Shown here piece by piece: positions 46,837-55,982 of a DNA stretch of 64,000 nt. Location of the stretch: positions 105,662-169,661 of the forward strand of contig CAVXXB010000022.1 of NCBI GenBank assembly GCA_963765585.1, read 5' to 3'. The notes beneath the pieces were generated by a model. The model was not told the DNA's origin and made no database searches. It worked only from the letters and a program-made list of their open reading frames with translations. How positions within the stretch are numbered: position 1 is the stretch's first letter; each line of letters starts with the position of its first letter. A program made the translations under genes and the position numbers. Source of the DNA: CAVXXB01 sp963765585. Its GTDB lineage: Bacteria; Calditrichota; Calditrichia; JAJRVZ01.

Positions 46837-47790
46837 ATGAATAAAATATTAGTTTTTGCTGAGCAGCGAAATGGCGAATTAAAGAAAAGTTCTTTTGAAA
46901 TGGTCTCTGTTGCACAAAATTTGGCCACATCTGCCGGCATTGAATATATAACCGTTCTTATCGGTCAAAACCTCAGTGGACTGGAAAATGAACTTGCCCA
47001 ATATGGTGCTTCAAATATATCCAAATATTCAAGCGACAATCTCGTCCTGTATAATTCGGAGGGATTTGCAGATATTCTGGCAGAAGCGGCCAAAGAATTC
47101 GGAGCCGATGTCATCCTTCTGGCAGCAACTGCCATGGGCAAAGACCTTGCACCACGGATAACTGCCAAACTGGATGCTGCCGTAGCCTCAGATTGCACTT
47201 CTCTTTCATGGGAAGATGGTGATTTAAGAATCACCCGTCCGATGTATGCCGGAAAAGTACAAACCATTGTCAAACTACATTCCGATATAAAGATCGTCAC
47301 GGTTAGACCAAATGTATTTTCAGCAGAAAAGAATGAGACTACCGCCAGTGTTTCACAAAAAAATGTAGACACAAAAGAATTCGGTGCGGTTGTTCAGGAG
47401 ATTATAAAAGGGGCAGAACAAAAACTGGATGTTACTGAAGCAGATGTGGTGGTATCCGGAGGTCGCGGCTTAAAAGGTCCGGAAAATTTCCACCTGATTG
47501 AAGATCTGGCAAAAAAACTTGGTGCGGCCCAGGGCGCATCACGAGCCGTTGTGGATGCCGGATGGCGACCCTATGACGAACAGGTGGGACAAACCGGAAA
47601 AACCGTATCCCCCTCACTATACATAGCAGTGGCGATCTCTGGTGCCATTCAGCATTTGGCCGGAATGTCGTCATCAAAATATATTGTTGCGATTAATAAA
47701 GATCCCGAGGCACCAATATTTAAAATTGCAGATTATGGCATTGTGGGCGATGCATTTGAGGTTGTGCCGAAGATGATAGAGGCGTTGTAG
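46837..47790 (+). CDS. etfA: Electron transfer flavoprotein, alpha subunit
   Basis: The 317-residue subunit binds FAD in its C-terminal domain (VVSGGRGLKGPENFHLIEDL, ASRAVVDAGWRPYDEQVGQT, AVAISGAIQHLAGM, VAINKDPEAPIFKIADYGIV). It closes the beta-oxidation operon and hands electrons to an ETF-quinone oxidoreductase that is not in this window. CAGGAGAG precedes the ATG. The TAG stop is followed directly by repeat-like text (GGATGCTGGATGCTGGATAC). Confidence 0.95.
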   Translation: MNKILVFAEQRNGELKKSSFEMVSVAQNLATSAGIEYITVLIGQNLSGLENELAQYGASNISKYSSDNLVLYNSEGFADILAEAAKEFGADVILLAATAMGKDLAPRITAKLDAAVASDCTSLSWEDGDLRITRPMYAGKVQTIVKLHSDIKIVTVRPNVFSAEKNETTASVSQKNVDTKEFGAVVQEIIKGAEQKLDVTEADVVVSGGRGLKGPENFHLIEDLAKKLGAAQGASRAVVDAGWRPYDEQVGQTGKTVSPSLYIAVAISGAIQHLAGMSSSKYIVAINKDPEAPIFKIADYGIVGDAFEVVPKMIEAL

Positions 47791-48009
47791 CAGGATTCAA
47801 GGGGATGCTGGATGCTGGATACAAGATACAAAATAAACAGCCAAATCCAAATATCAAGTGAATGTCAAATTACAAAATCTCAAACACAAACATGCCAATT
47901 GGTATATTGAGAATTGGAAATTGGGATTTGAGAGCTGGGTATTAGGCATCATTTCTTGAAGAAACTTTGTCGCTCTGTCGCTTTGTTTCTTTGTCACTCT
48001 ATTAGGTGG
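47791..48009. repeat. Low-complexity intergenic repeat text
   Basis: A short run of GATGCTG pairs, AATTGG/AATTGGAAATTGGG words, ATTTCTTGAAGAAAC (also at 24712-24726) and TGTCGCT/TTTGTCAC repeats. No gene seen. Confidence 0.5.
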
Positions 48010-48330
48010 TCAGGGACTTTCCTCTTTTTCATCCTTTCGGGCTTGCGCCAACTCCCGCAATTTTATCTCCACCGGGGTAAGATACTTTTTGTCACTATTG
48101 CACTTTTTACAACAGGGCACGATGTTGCCCTTTGTACTCTTACCTCCGCGGGAAAGTGGTACTATATGATCCATGGTTAACTCCGTGGGATCAAATTGGC
48201 CCTGACAATAGTGGCAAATTCCCAGCGCAATTTTATTTTTCCACCAATGTGATTTTTTGAGTTTTTGGGCCTTTGCTTTTTCTTTCGCCACATGGGCAGC
48301 ATCTTTATTTATTTCTATCCAATCAGTCAT
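48010..48330 (-). CDS. HNH endonuclease-like protein
   Basis: The 106-residue protein has the HNH nuclease core: zinc knuckle GICHYCQGQF, the metal-binding LTMDHIVPLSRGGKSTKGN, and the second knuckle PCCKKCNSDK. The N-terminal part is basic and helical. Small stand-alone HNH proteins of this type are common, and their targets are not known. No intron, intein, phage terminase or restriction-modification partner is nearby. It lies between repeat-filled gaps. Confidence 0.82.
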   Translation of the reverse strand: MTDWIEINKDAAHVAKEKAKAQKLKKSHWWKNKIALGICHYCQGQFDPTELTMDHIVPLSRGGKSTKGNIVPCCKKCNSDKKYLTPVEIKLRELAQARKDEKEESP

Positions 48331-48544
48331 CGTAATGAAAATTTAGTGTTAAGTCTTCTGTGAATCCAGAGATATTGAAAAATTTTCAATTGTTTCGTTT
48401 TTCGTTGATATTATATGGCTGTCGGCTATCGGCTTTCAGCCATCGGCCGAATAATCTCATTAATTTGCCTTTTACCAAATAAGCAGATAGCCGATAGCGG
48501 AGAGCCGAAGGCAAAATAACTAAATTATCACCATGAAAAATAAA
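48331..48544. repeat. Intergenic repeat text of the GCCGATAG type
   Basis: Inverted and direct copies of GCTATCGGC, AGCCATCGGCCGA and AGCAGATAGCCGATAGCGG (about 48418-48512). These are degenerate relatives of the CCGATAG array at 23218. No gene seen. Confidence 0.55.
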
Positions 48545-50242
48545 TTAATTTTGATTAGAAAGTACTTCGGTGAGTTGATCTGCACTGATGGGTTTGCTAT
48601 AGAAGAATCCCTGAATCTCATCGCATTTATGCTTGCGCAGAAAATCAACCTGATCGCTGTTTTCGACGCCTTCTGCGATAACACGCACACCTAATTTATG
48701 TGCCATATTTATTATCGTTGTTACAATGGAATCTGAGTTTTTATCTATCGTCAAATCGCGGATAAATGATTGGTCTATCTTTATTTTATCATGTGGAAAA
48801 TTCTTTAAATACTGCAGTGAGGAGTAACCGGTACCAAAATCGTCTATCGAAATATTTATACCCAACTTTTTAAACTTGGTCAGTTTTTGTGTCATCTCGT
48901 CTGAATTTCTTACCAGGATGCTTTCCGTGAGTTCGAATTCCAGATCGTTTCCCTTTATGCCGATATCATCCAGAATATCTGTGATTCGAGAATAGAAGTC
49001 ACTCTCTGCCAATTGTCCACCGGATACATTGATTGCCACCCGTGGTGTTTTTAAACCGCCATTACGCCAGGCTAAAATTTGTCTGCATATTGTTTTTGTT
49101 ATACAATCGCCAATATCATTAATCAAGCCATTACTTTCGGCTATAGGGATGAATTGAGAGGGAGAGACCATACCAAGTTCCGCATGTTCCCAACGGACAA
49201 GCGCCTCTATTCCAGCAAGCCGCTCATCGGCAAGATGATATTTGGGTTGATAATGAATCACAAACTCGTTTTTCTCAACCGCTCTGTGGAGTGCGCCCTC
49301 TAACCGTATCCGCTGAAAAACATGTTTTTTCATATTTGACTCAAAAAATTGGAAATTGCTGTATCCCTGCTCAATCGCATAATTGAGTGCCAGTTCAGCT
49401 TCAGCCAATAAACGAGTAAAATTGAGATTATTAATTTCCGTGCGGGATATGCCAATACTGGCACCAAAATGAAATTCCTGCTTATCAAACACAAAAGTTT
49501 TTCGGATATTTTTTATGAGCTTTTGCGCAATTTTTTGCAGCTTGTCCTTATCCATGACATCCATAAAGAAAAGTCCGAATTCTTCGCCATCCAGCCAATA
49601 TATATCTTCATTTATACCCGTGATTTTTTTAATACGTTCAAGCAACTGTCTGACTAATGAATGTCCGAAAACATCAACAATACCCCTGAATCTATCCAAA
49701 CGGACAATCATCAAACTGACATGTTGGTCATATGAACTGCTCAGTCTGATCTCTTTTATTTTCTTTTCCAGAACTGCCTTTTTGGGCAGACCGGTTATTT
49801 CATCATAATTTATTGTCTTTTCCAGACTTTGCATTGTGCGGGTAATTTCATCCCGGTATTTTTTTGTAAGTTCCCGATGTTTTTTTATACGTGTTTTTAC
49901 TGCTTTAATGAGTTCATGAATTTCAACCGGCTTCATTAAATAATCATCTGCGCCAAGGCTCATACCTTCACGTAAATCTTCCATTTCCACTTTTCCGCTG
50001 AGAAAAATGAACGGAATATTTTGTGTGTCCGGATCTTGCTGCAGTTGGCGCAAAACTTCATGCCCACTGATGCCAGGCATGTTTATATCTGATAAAATGA
50101 GATGCGGCTGATGTTTCCGGGCATTCTCTACCCCTTTATCACCGTTAACAGCGGTAATAACATCAAAACCTTCCCGCTTAAGAACATCCTTAAGGAAATC
50201 CAGCAGGAGCGCATCATCTTCGATTACAAGTATTTTGGTCAT
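48545..50242 (-). CDS. Response regulator with degenerate GGDEF and intact EAL domain
   Basis: The 565-residue protein has three domains. The receiver (residues 1-120) has Asp in LILSDINMPGISG. The GGDEF-like domain (about 150-300) has its signature changed to YWLDGEEFGLFF, so it should not make c-di-GMP. The EAL domain (about 310-560) has all key residues (GIEALVRWEH, FELTESILV, IDDFGTGYSSLQYL, KIDQSFIRDL). It should therefore degrade c-di-GMP under control of a phosphorelay. No kinase gene is adjacent. It is preceded by a heptamer array in its upstream region. Confidence 0.93.
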   Translation of the reverse strand: MTKILVIEDDALLLDFLKDVLKREGFDVITAVNGDKGVENARKHQPHLILSDINMPGISGHEVLRQLQQDPDTQNIPFIFLSGKVEMEDLREGMSLGADDYLMKPVEIHELIKAVKTRIKKHRELTKKYRDEITRTMQSLEKTINYDEITGLPKKAVLEKKIKEIRLSSSYDQHVSLMIVRLDRFRGIVDVFGHSLVRQLLERIKKITGINEDIYWLDGEEFGLFFMDVMDKDKLQKIAQKLIKNIRKTFVFDKQEFHFGASIGISRTEINNLNFTRLLAEAELALNYAIEQGYSNFQFFESNMKKHVFQRIRLEGALHRAVEKNEFVIHYQPKYHLADERLAGIEALVRWEHAELGMVSPSQFIPIAESNGLINDIGDCITKTICRQILAWRNGGLKTPRVAINVSGGQLAESDFYSRITDILDDIGIKGNDLEFELTESILVRNSDEMTQKLTKFKKLGINISIDDFGTGYSSLQYLKNFPHDKIKIDQSFIRDLTIDKNSDSIVTTIINMAHKLGVRVIAEGVENSDQVDFLRKHKCDEIQGFFYSKPISADQLTEVLSNQN

Positions 50243-50564
50243 ATAGTATTTACCTTACCCAAGTTTCTGTAATCGTCATTTTACAAAAATACTAAAATTA
50301 TTATGATTGATGTGGACTATAACCGGTCAGTGGATTAGGGATTAGGGATTAGGGATTAGGGATTAGGGATTAGGGATTAGGGATTAGGGATTAGGGAAAT
50401 TTTTGCAGTTTCGGTTTCGCTTGTCAAGTGTTTTATTAATTTCTAATCCCTCATTCCTAATTATTTATCCTACAGGATGACAGATTCAAGTAATCTCAGG
50501 GACTTAGGGGCTTAGGGACTAAATTATAGCACAAACATGCTTTCGGCGAAATCGTGCAAAATCC
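50243..50564. other. Intergenic gap dominated by a heptamer array
   Basis: No gene seen. The array at 50333-50462 occupies the middle. Near the usp end is CTCAGGGACTTAGGGGCTTAGGGAC text of the same style (about 50497-50521). Confidence 0.6.
50333..50462 (+). repeat. Heptamer array GATTAGG x9 with GTCAAGT word and inverted 3' part
   Basis: Nine exact copies of GATTAGG span 50333-50395. TTTTTGCAGTTT follows, then TTGTCAAGT at 50421-50429, then an inverted degenerate copy (AATTTCTAATCCCTCATTCC). The layout is the same as at 20684-20824. Confidence 0.8.
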
Positions 50565-51413
50565 TTATTGTCCTATAAATACAGGCTTTTCGCCTCGCTT
50601 AACCAGGTACCGGGTCAGGCTGCCAACCATAAAATCAAAAAGCCCTTCCTTGGCATGGGCACCAACAACAAAAACATCATGGCTATCGTAATATTTATCC
50701 TCGATTACCCGTTTGATTTCCTGGCTTGTCCATTCCTTCTTAACTCCGGTAACATTTCTGACGGCCAGGTATTCCTCTGCTCTGTCCAGAACATAATGAC
50801 CCACTTTTTTGTCTTCGCTGGAATTCAGGATAGTAATATCCATGAATGACGAATTGCTGAGCTGAGCAAATCTTTGTAAGGCACGGGCAGATTGAAGACC
50901 GCCGTCAAAGGCGATCAAAACCTTTATTTTTTCCCCACCCAATACATCGATATAAAAATCCTGAGGGACACCAATAATGGGGGTTATTGATTCTTTTAGC
51001 AGCTTTTCCAGGGAATCGCCGGCTTTATCGGTAGTTTCAAAATGATAGTAGGTTCGCAAACCAAGAATCATTAAATCATAATATTTGGACACTTCAATAA
51101 TCTGGTGACTGGGATATCCCTGTTCGTGGGCCTCCGTAAATGCCACACCTTCTTTTTCGCATACATCGCGAAATTTATCCATCAAAATTTCAATGCGTTG
51201 ACTGGCTTCAGTCTTTTTTGCCAGTTCAATTTTTTCTGCAAAATGTAATGCACCCGCGGGAATCGCTCCGATTGATTTCTCAATGCCCGGAATATCTAAA
51301 ACAACCAAGCCGGTCAATTGTGCATCATAAATTTTGGCCATCATCACGGCCATGCGAATTGTAGTATCTGTATACGGTGAAGGATCAAGCGGCACAAGAA
51401 TTCGTTTTATCAC
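50565..51413 (-). CDS. Universal stress protein with two Usp domains
   Basis: The 282-residue protein has two UspA-type domains in tandem (IKRILVPLDPSPYTDTTIRM start, and IKVLIAFDGGLQSARAL near residue 155). The second ends with the ATP-site-like GAHAKEGLFDFMVGSLTRYL. Such proteins help survival under stress by means that are not settled. The GTG at 51413 is preferred, since AGGAG (51421-51425) lies seven bases before it; an upstream start at 51446 would add eleven residues not seen in the family. Confidence 0.9.
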   Translation of the reverse strand: MIKRILVPLDPSPYTDTTIRMAVMMAKIYDAQLTGLVVLDIPGIEKSIGAIPAGALHFAEKIELAKKTEASQRIEILMDKFRDVCEKEGVAFTEAHEQGYPSHQIIEVSKYYDLMILGLRTYYHFETTDKAGDSLEKLLKESITPIIGVPQDFYIDVLGGEKIKVLIAFDGGLQSARALQRFAQLSNSSFMDITILNSSEDKKVGHYVLDRAEEYLAVRNVTGVKKEWTSQEIKRVIEDKYYDSHDVFVVGAHAKEGLFDFMVGSLTRYLVKRGEKPVFIGQ

Positions 51414-51581
51414 GATTATTCTCCTGATAATATGAGATAAAGTCAATAAATGTCCAAAGCACTTAAGTCCCTAAAATATTGGAATTGGTAATATTTCTAT
51501 GTCTTTCCTTTGATGATAAATAAGTTAAATAAAACTATTTTTATTATCAACTCAGATGACGATTGTTATTATCAATCATTA

Positions 51582-51881
51582 TTAAACCTGTTTCTCTTCC
51601 ACACTCTTGATCTTATCGGCCATGGTTTGATTGCGATCGATTCGGGTTCCCACACGTATTGTAGTTGAAATCCGCGGTGCACCCATTTCATGCACCACCT
51701 CATGACACTTTTTAACCGCAGCCATGACATCGTCCCATTCACCTTCAATATTAGTGCCATAAGCATGCAACTGAGTTTTTAATCCGGCATCTTTTAATAC
51801 TTTTTCACAAGCAACAACATACTTTGAAACCGAGACCCCAACACCCATGGGCACTACACATAAATCCAGAATTGTCTTCAT
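51582..51881 (-). CDS. MTH1187-family thiamine-binding protein
   Basis: The 99-residue protein matches the small DUF77/YqgV family (LDLCVVPMGVGVSVSKYV, LHAYGTNIEGEWDDVMAAVK, MGAPRISTTIRVGTRID). Members form ferredoxin-like tetramers that bind thiamine or its precursor. It stands alone between repeat-bearing gaps, with no thi genes adjacent. The family call is firm; the ligand comes from characterised relatives. Confidence 0.88.
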   Translation of the reverse strand: MKTILDLCVVPMGVGVSVSKYVVACEKVLKDAGLKTQLHAYGTNIEGEWDDVMAAVKKCHEVVHEMGAPRISTTIRVGTRIDRNQTMADKIKSVEEKQV

Positions 51882-52047
51882 TGCTATTCCTCATATGTAA
51901 TATTTAACATAAATAGTTATTAACCACAAAGGACACGAAGATCACGAAGAACTAATATTTTAAATTGATACATCGGTTTTCATTCCTTTGGGAATAATCA
52001 ATAACATCATTTCTTACTAATCCTTCATGATTATTCTGCTGAGAAAC

Positions 52048-52070
52048 CGGGAAGATCTCTACGAGATGAC
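52048..52070 (-). repeat. Copy of the MITE arm at 39694
   Basis: On the minus strand this reads GTCATCTCGTAGAGATCTTC then CCG. It differs at one base from 39694-39716 on the plus strand. No second arm is seen here. Confidence 0.6.
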
Positions 52071-52118
52071 ATAATATTTCCAAATTCATCATTCCTAACT
52101 TCTAATTCCTAACTCTAA

Positions 52119-53270
52119 CTAATACCGGGCCAGTGTGGAATCCACTTCATCAATCCAGGCAAGGATTCCACCACGCAGATTCCGGACATCTGCAAAACCC
52201 TGCTGTCTGAGAAATGTCACCACCCTGGCACTGCGTATTCCCGATCGGCAGAATAAAATTAAACGGTCATTTGTGTTAAACCTGTCCGGTGATTTCATCA
52301 TTTCACGCTCGGGAATCAATTTTGCATGAGCGATATTACAAATCATGATCTCCTGAGATTCCCGGACATCAATTAACTGTAACTGTTTATCCGTCGTAAT
52401 CAATCCGGATAGCTCGGGAGCAGAAATCTCCCATTCTTGCGGTAATATTATTTCTTGTTCACCACAAAAATCTTCATAATTAATTAACGATGTGATATTG
52501 GGATTATTTCCGCAAACCGGACAATCCGGGTTTTTATTTATTTTTATTCTTTGAACATCCCAATCCAGAATATTTAATAACAGAAGATTACCAACCAGGC
52601 TTGTACCAATCCCACAAATAAATTTTATCGCCTCCGTTGCCTGTATCTGACCGATGATACCAGGTAACGTTCCAATAACCCCACCAATGACACAATTAGC
52701 AACTTCACCAGCTGCCGGCGGATCAGGATACAGGCACCGGTAACACGGCCCGCTTTTACTATCAAAGATTGAAACCTGGCCATCAAAACGATATATACTG
52801 CCATAAATAACCGGCTTCTTCAAGAATACACAAACATCGTTAATCAGATAACGTGTTGAAAAATTATCACTACCGTCAATAACCAGATCATACTCCTTGA
52901 CAATTCTCTCTGCATTTTCCACCCCCAGACGTTCATTATATATATCAATCCCAACATTTGGGTTTAATTCATGTAGTTTCTTTTCAAGAACGGTAACTTT
53001 GCTAACTCCTGTATCAGAAGTGGCATATATTACCTGTCTTTGCAGATTGGAAATATCAACCGCATCATCATCAATCAGTCCAATCCGTCCCACGCCTGCA
53101 GCGGCCAGATACAAAGCCTGAACTGATCCCAAACCACCAACACCAACCAAAAGAACCGCCGCCTGCTTTATTTTTTTCTGTCCTTCAATACCAATCTCCG
53201 GCAAGACAATTTGCCGGCTGTAACGGTAAATATCATCCTGACTTAAATTTCTATTTTTTTCAATATTCAA
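52119..53270 (-). CDS. moeB: Adenylyltransferase/sulfurtransferase MoeB (ThiF family with rhodanese domain)
   Basis: The 383-residue protein activates the C-terminus of MoaD (or ThiS) by adenylation. The E1-like domain has LLVGVGGLGSVQALYLAAAG, DDDAVDISNLQRQ and IDGSDNFSTRYLIND, with zinc cysteines in GPCYRCLYPDPP and DCPVCGNNP. A C-terminal rhodanese domain carries the active Cys in LILFCRSGIRSARV and would supply sulfur. A moa operon 4 kb away, including MoaD, favours MoeB over ThiF. The start is TTG without a strong ribosome site. Confidence 0.9.
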   Translation of the reverse strand: MNIEKNRNLSQDDIYRYSRQIVLPEIGIEGQKKIKQAAVLLVGVGGLGSVQALYLAAAGVGRIGLIDDDAVDISNLQRQVIYATSDTGVSKVTVLEKKLHELNPNVGIDIYNERLGVENAERIVKEYDLVIDGSDNFSTRYLINDVCVFLKKPVIYGSIYRFDGQVSIFDSKSGPCYRCLYPDPPAAGEVANCVIGGVIGTLPGIIGQIQATEAIKFICGIGTSLVGNLLLLNILDWDVQRIKINKNPDCPVCGNNPNITSLINYEDFCGEQEIILPQEWEISAPELSGLITTDKQLQLIDVRESQEIMICNIAHAKLIPEREMMKSPDRFNTNDRLILFCRSGIRSARVVTFLRQQGFADVRNLRGGILAWIDEVDSTLARY

Positions 53271-53444
53271 CTCAAATTCCCCTTACTATTACAATAAAAA
53301 TAAATTATATTGCTTTACTCCGGTTATTGTATATTATATATTTCCGGAAAAAAGTAAGCGTTTAAAAATACATAATTGAGAGGATATAGTACAGAATAAA
53401 TGCGGGTTTTAATTTGAATATTCTGTACGTGAAAGGAGATGACA

Positions 53445-54020
53445 ATGATAGAGGTTTCCGATGTGGCCCAGGAAAAAATTCGTGAGGCCATAAAGAGCAA
53501 TAAAGATCCGGTTTTAGGGATACGTGTACTCGCCGATGCAAAATCACCATTTCAGGTTCGTTATGGGCTGGCATTTGTGTCAGAAAAAGGAATACAAGAT
53601 GATGATACGGTGATCGAGCTGGAAGGCTTTAATGTGTATATCTCGGATGATCAGAAACAATATTTTGATGGCGCCAATCTTGATTTTAAAGATGGTTTGC
53701 ATGGTAGTGGATTTGCTTTCTCCAACACACCTAAAGTACCAAAAGAATATGAAGGTACTATGGCAGAGAAAGTTGTCCAGGTGATAGAAGAGGAGATAAA
53801 CCCCGGTATTGCCGGTCATGGCGGTTTTGTGTCGCTTATAGACGTTAAAGGTACCGATGTCATCATTCAGATGGGCGGCGGATGTCAGGGATGCGGCATG
53901 GCCGATGTTACTTTAAAGAATGGTATCGAGGTTGCATTAAAAAATGCGATTCCCGAAATCACCAATATCTACGATGTGACCGATCATGCGGATGGGAAGA
54001 ATCCGTATTATTCGGGTTAG
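53445..54020 (+). CDS. nfuA: Fe-S biogenesis protein NfuA
   Basis: The 191-residue carrier delivers iron-sulfur clusters to target enzymes. An IscA-like N-terminal domain (about 1-95, without its cysteines, as in NfuA) precedes a NifU-like domain. That domain has the cluster-binding CxxC in MGGGCQGCGMADVTL and GIAGHGGFVSLIDV. The second ATG (53445) is chosen: AGGAG (53434-53438) then lies six bases upstream, whereas the first ATG touches it. The TAG stop is flush with a GGTAGGC array. Confidence 0.93.
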   Translation: MIEVSDVAQEKIREAIKSNKDPVLGIRVLADAKSPFQVRYGLAFVSEKGIQDDDTVIELEGFNVYISDDQKQYFDGANLDFKDGLHGSGFAFSNTPKVPKEYEGTMAEKVVQVIEEEINPGIAGHGGFVSLIDVKGTDVIIQMGGGCQGCGMADVTLKNGIEVALKNAIPEITNIYDVTDHADGKNPYYSG

Positions 54021-54021
54021 C

Positions 54022-54108
<87 letters not shown>

Positions 54109-54243
54109 CTTTTTTTCGATCGATTGCCTTAAAAATCCTGTCTCAATGGATTGGTGAGCAAAGATTTGAGTCTCCATACCTTTATTCAGGTGCTCAGGGA
54201 CTTAGGAACTAAGGCGCTTTTTTACTACTTTAAATAAATCCTT

Positions 54244-55257
54244 ATGGAAACTATTGCCAGATGGTGGGAACCGGCCGAAAAAAACAAAATAAAATGCACG
54301 CTTTGTCCCCGTTATTGTAAAATAGGTCCGGGACAGCATGGATTTTGTTTTATCCGGCAAAATTCAAATAACCAACTTATAACCACCGGTTATGGCCACC
54401 CCACCGGATTTGCAGTTGATCCCATCGAAAAAAAGCCGCTCAACCACTTTCTGCCGGGATCAGAGATCCTCAGTTTCGGGACCGCCGGCTGCAATCTGGG
54501 CTGCAAATTCTGCCAAAACTGGACCATGAGTAAAGCCCGGTTGGATGATCTGAATGCCCAAACTGTTTCCCCGGATGGTGTTGTTGCCCTGGCGAAAAAG
54601 CATCACACACCATCCATTGCCTATACTTATAATGACCCAACTATTTTTGCAGAATATGTTATTGATATTTCAAAACTTGCCCGGGAAGAAGGTATCCGCT
54701 CGGTTATGGTCACTGCCGGATATATTGACAAAGAAGCACGAAAGGATGTATATAAATATATTGACGCCGCCAATGTGGATCTGAAAGCATTTTCCGAGCA
54801 ATTCTACCACAAACTCACATTTTCTCATCTCAATGACGTTCTGGACACATTAATCTGGCTCAAAAATGAAACCGATGTCTGGATCGAGATAACAAACTTA
54901 CTGATTCCCCAGGAAAATGATTCGGACACTGAAATTCAGCAGATGTGTGACTGGATCGTGACCAATCTCGGTGACTCTGTGCCGCTTCATTTTACCGCTT
55001 TTCATCCGGATTTTAAAATGCGCGATAAACCGAGAACACCAGATAACACATTACATACTGCCCGTTCCATTGCGCTGAGCACTGGTATCAAATATTGCTA
55101 TCTGGGTAATATTCTGGATGAGCGCGGTCAGGCTACCTATTGCCCGCAGTGCAAAAAAACGCTGATCGGCCGTGATTGGCATAGTGTGAATAGTAATGTA
55201 ATTGAGAATGGAAAATGTCCTGATTGCGGAACTGTGATCGCCGGCGTGTTTGATTGA
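54244..55257 (+). CDS. amrS: AmmeMemoRadiSam-type radical SAM enzyme (AmrS)
   Basis: The 337-residue protein has an N-terminal cysteine region (KCTLCPRYCKIGPGQHGFC), then the radical SAM cluster motif GCNLGCKFCQNW. A PFL-activase-like barrel follows (SIAYTYNDPTIFAEYVID, NVDLKAFSEQFY) and a C-terminal zinc ribbon (YCPQCKKTLIG, KCPDCGTVIAG). In other genomes it is often linked with AMMECR1 and MEMO proteins, which are not seen here. The reaction is not established. The converging gap to the next gene contains a perfect hairpin. Confidence 0.88.
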   Translation: METIARWWEPAEKNKIKCTLCPRYCKIGPGQHGFCFIRQNSNNQLITTGYGHPTGFAVDPIEKKPLNHFLPGSEILSFGTAGCNLGCKFCQNWTMSKARLDDLNAQTVSPDGVVALAKKHHTPSIAYTYNDPTIFAEYVIDISKLAREEGIRSVMVTAGYIDKEARKDVYKYIDAANVDLKAFSEQFYHKLTFSHLNDVLDTLIWLKNETDVWIEITNLLIPQENDSDTEIQQMCDWIVTNLGDSVPLHFTAFHPDFKMRDKPRTPDNTLHTARSIALSTGIKYCYLGNILDERGQATYCPQCKKTLIGRDWHSVNSNVIENGKCPDCGTVIAGVFD

Positions 55258-55258
55258 T

Positions 55259-55303
55259 ACCATAAGATGTAGTCCATCTTATAGATGGACTACATCTTAT
55301 GGA
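55259..55303. repeat. Perfect hairpin between convergent genes
   Basis: ATAAGATGTAGTCCATCT and AGATGGACTACATCTTAT, with flanking CC/GG pairs, form a perfect 20-base stem (55260-55279 with 55283-55302) around a three-base loop. There is no T-run. It fills the 47-base gap between the amrS and PIG-L stops and may end transcription or protect the mRNA ends. Confidence 0.8.
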
Positions 55304-55304
55304 T

Positions 55305-55982
55305 TTAAGTTACCTGTTTTACCTCCATCACCCGAAACGCCTCACTATATTTATATTCCGCACTCTGCGCTGATACCGTTTTCTTGATATATTCTTCCAC
55401 TTTTGAAAAATCAGGAAACTGAGACTGATGACAGGCCAGTAATTCCAGCTTAAAATCAATCATATCGGTTATATCTTCAAAATAATTGGGTTTATCGGAA
55501 GCAAAAAAGAACATTTTTTCAATACGATGTGCTTCACCCGGATACATATGAAAATTCTTTGCCGCAAAACAGGCATCAAATACTGCTTCTGCCGCAATAC
55601 GGTGGTCGCGGTGCAAAAGATTGAGACTCTCAAATGACTTATTGGCCGGATCAAAAGAGAAAACAACTTGCGGCTTATATTTCTTTATCAAGGAAGTTAA
55701 TTCTGCCCGTAATTTTTCTGAATATTCCAAAAATCCATCCCGGTAATTTAAAAAATGGACTTGTTCCACTCCGAGCATTTCTGCAACCTTAAGCTGCTCT
55801 TTCTTCCGAATAGCACTTCTTTCTTCCGGCGCCTTAGCCGATTCGCTTTTAAAACCGTTTTCTCCATTTGTAATAATTACATAAATAAGACGATACCCAT
55901 CGTCAGATAACCTCTTCATGGTTGCGGTACATGAAAATTCAAGATCATCGGGATGCGCAGCAAAACCAATGGCAGTTTTCAA
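55305..55982 (-). CDS. PIG-L family deacetylase (BshB/LmbE-like)
   Basis: The 225-residue zinc hydrolase has the family motif FAAHPDDLEFSC (residues 7-18) and the second metal site LHRDHRIAAEAV. Family members remove acetyl groups from N-acetylglucosamine derivatives, for example in bacillithiol or mycothiol synthesis. The start overlaps the moaE stop by four bases, so it is translated with the molybdenum-cofactor operon, an unusual partner. The actual substrate is unknown. Confidence 0.88.
   Translation of the reverse strand: MKTAIGFAAHPDDLEFSCTATMKRLSDDGYRLIYVIITNGENGFKSESAKAPEERSAIRKKEQLKVAEMLGVEQVHFLNYRDGFLEYSEKLRAELTSLIKKYKPQVVFSFDPANKSFESLNLLHRDHRIAAEAVFDACFAAKNFHMYPGEAHRIEKMFFFASDKPNYFEDITDMIDFKLELLACHQSQFPDFSKVEEYIKKTVSAQSAEYKYSEAFRVMEVKQVT

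Noticed and set aside
48010..48330. HNH gene as part of a phage, intron or restriction system
   Set aside because: No phage, intron core, intein or methyltransferase sequence is nearby; it is a lone gene.
52119..53270. ThiF rather than MoeB
   Set aside because: No thiamine synthesis genes are close, whereas a complete moa operon with MoaD is 4 kb away. The rhodanese fusion fits either, so some doubt remains.
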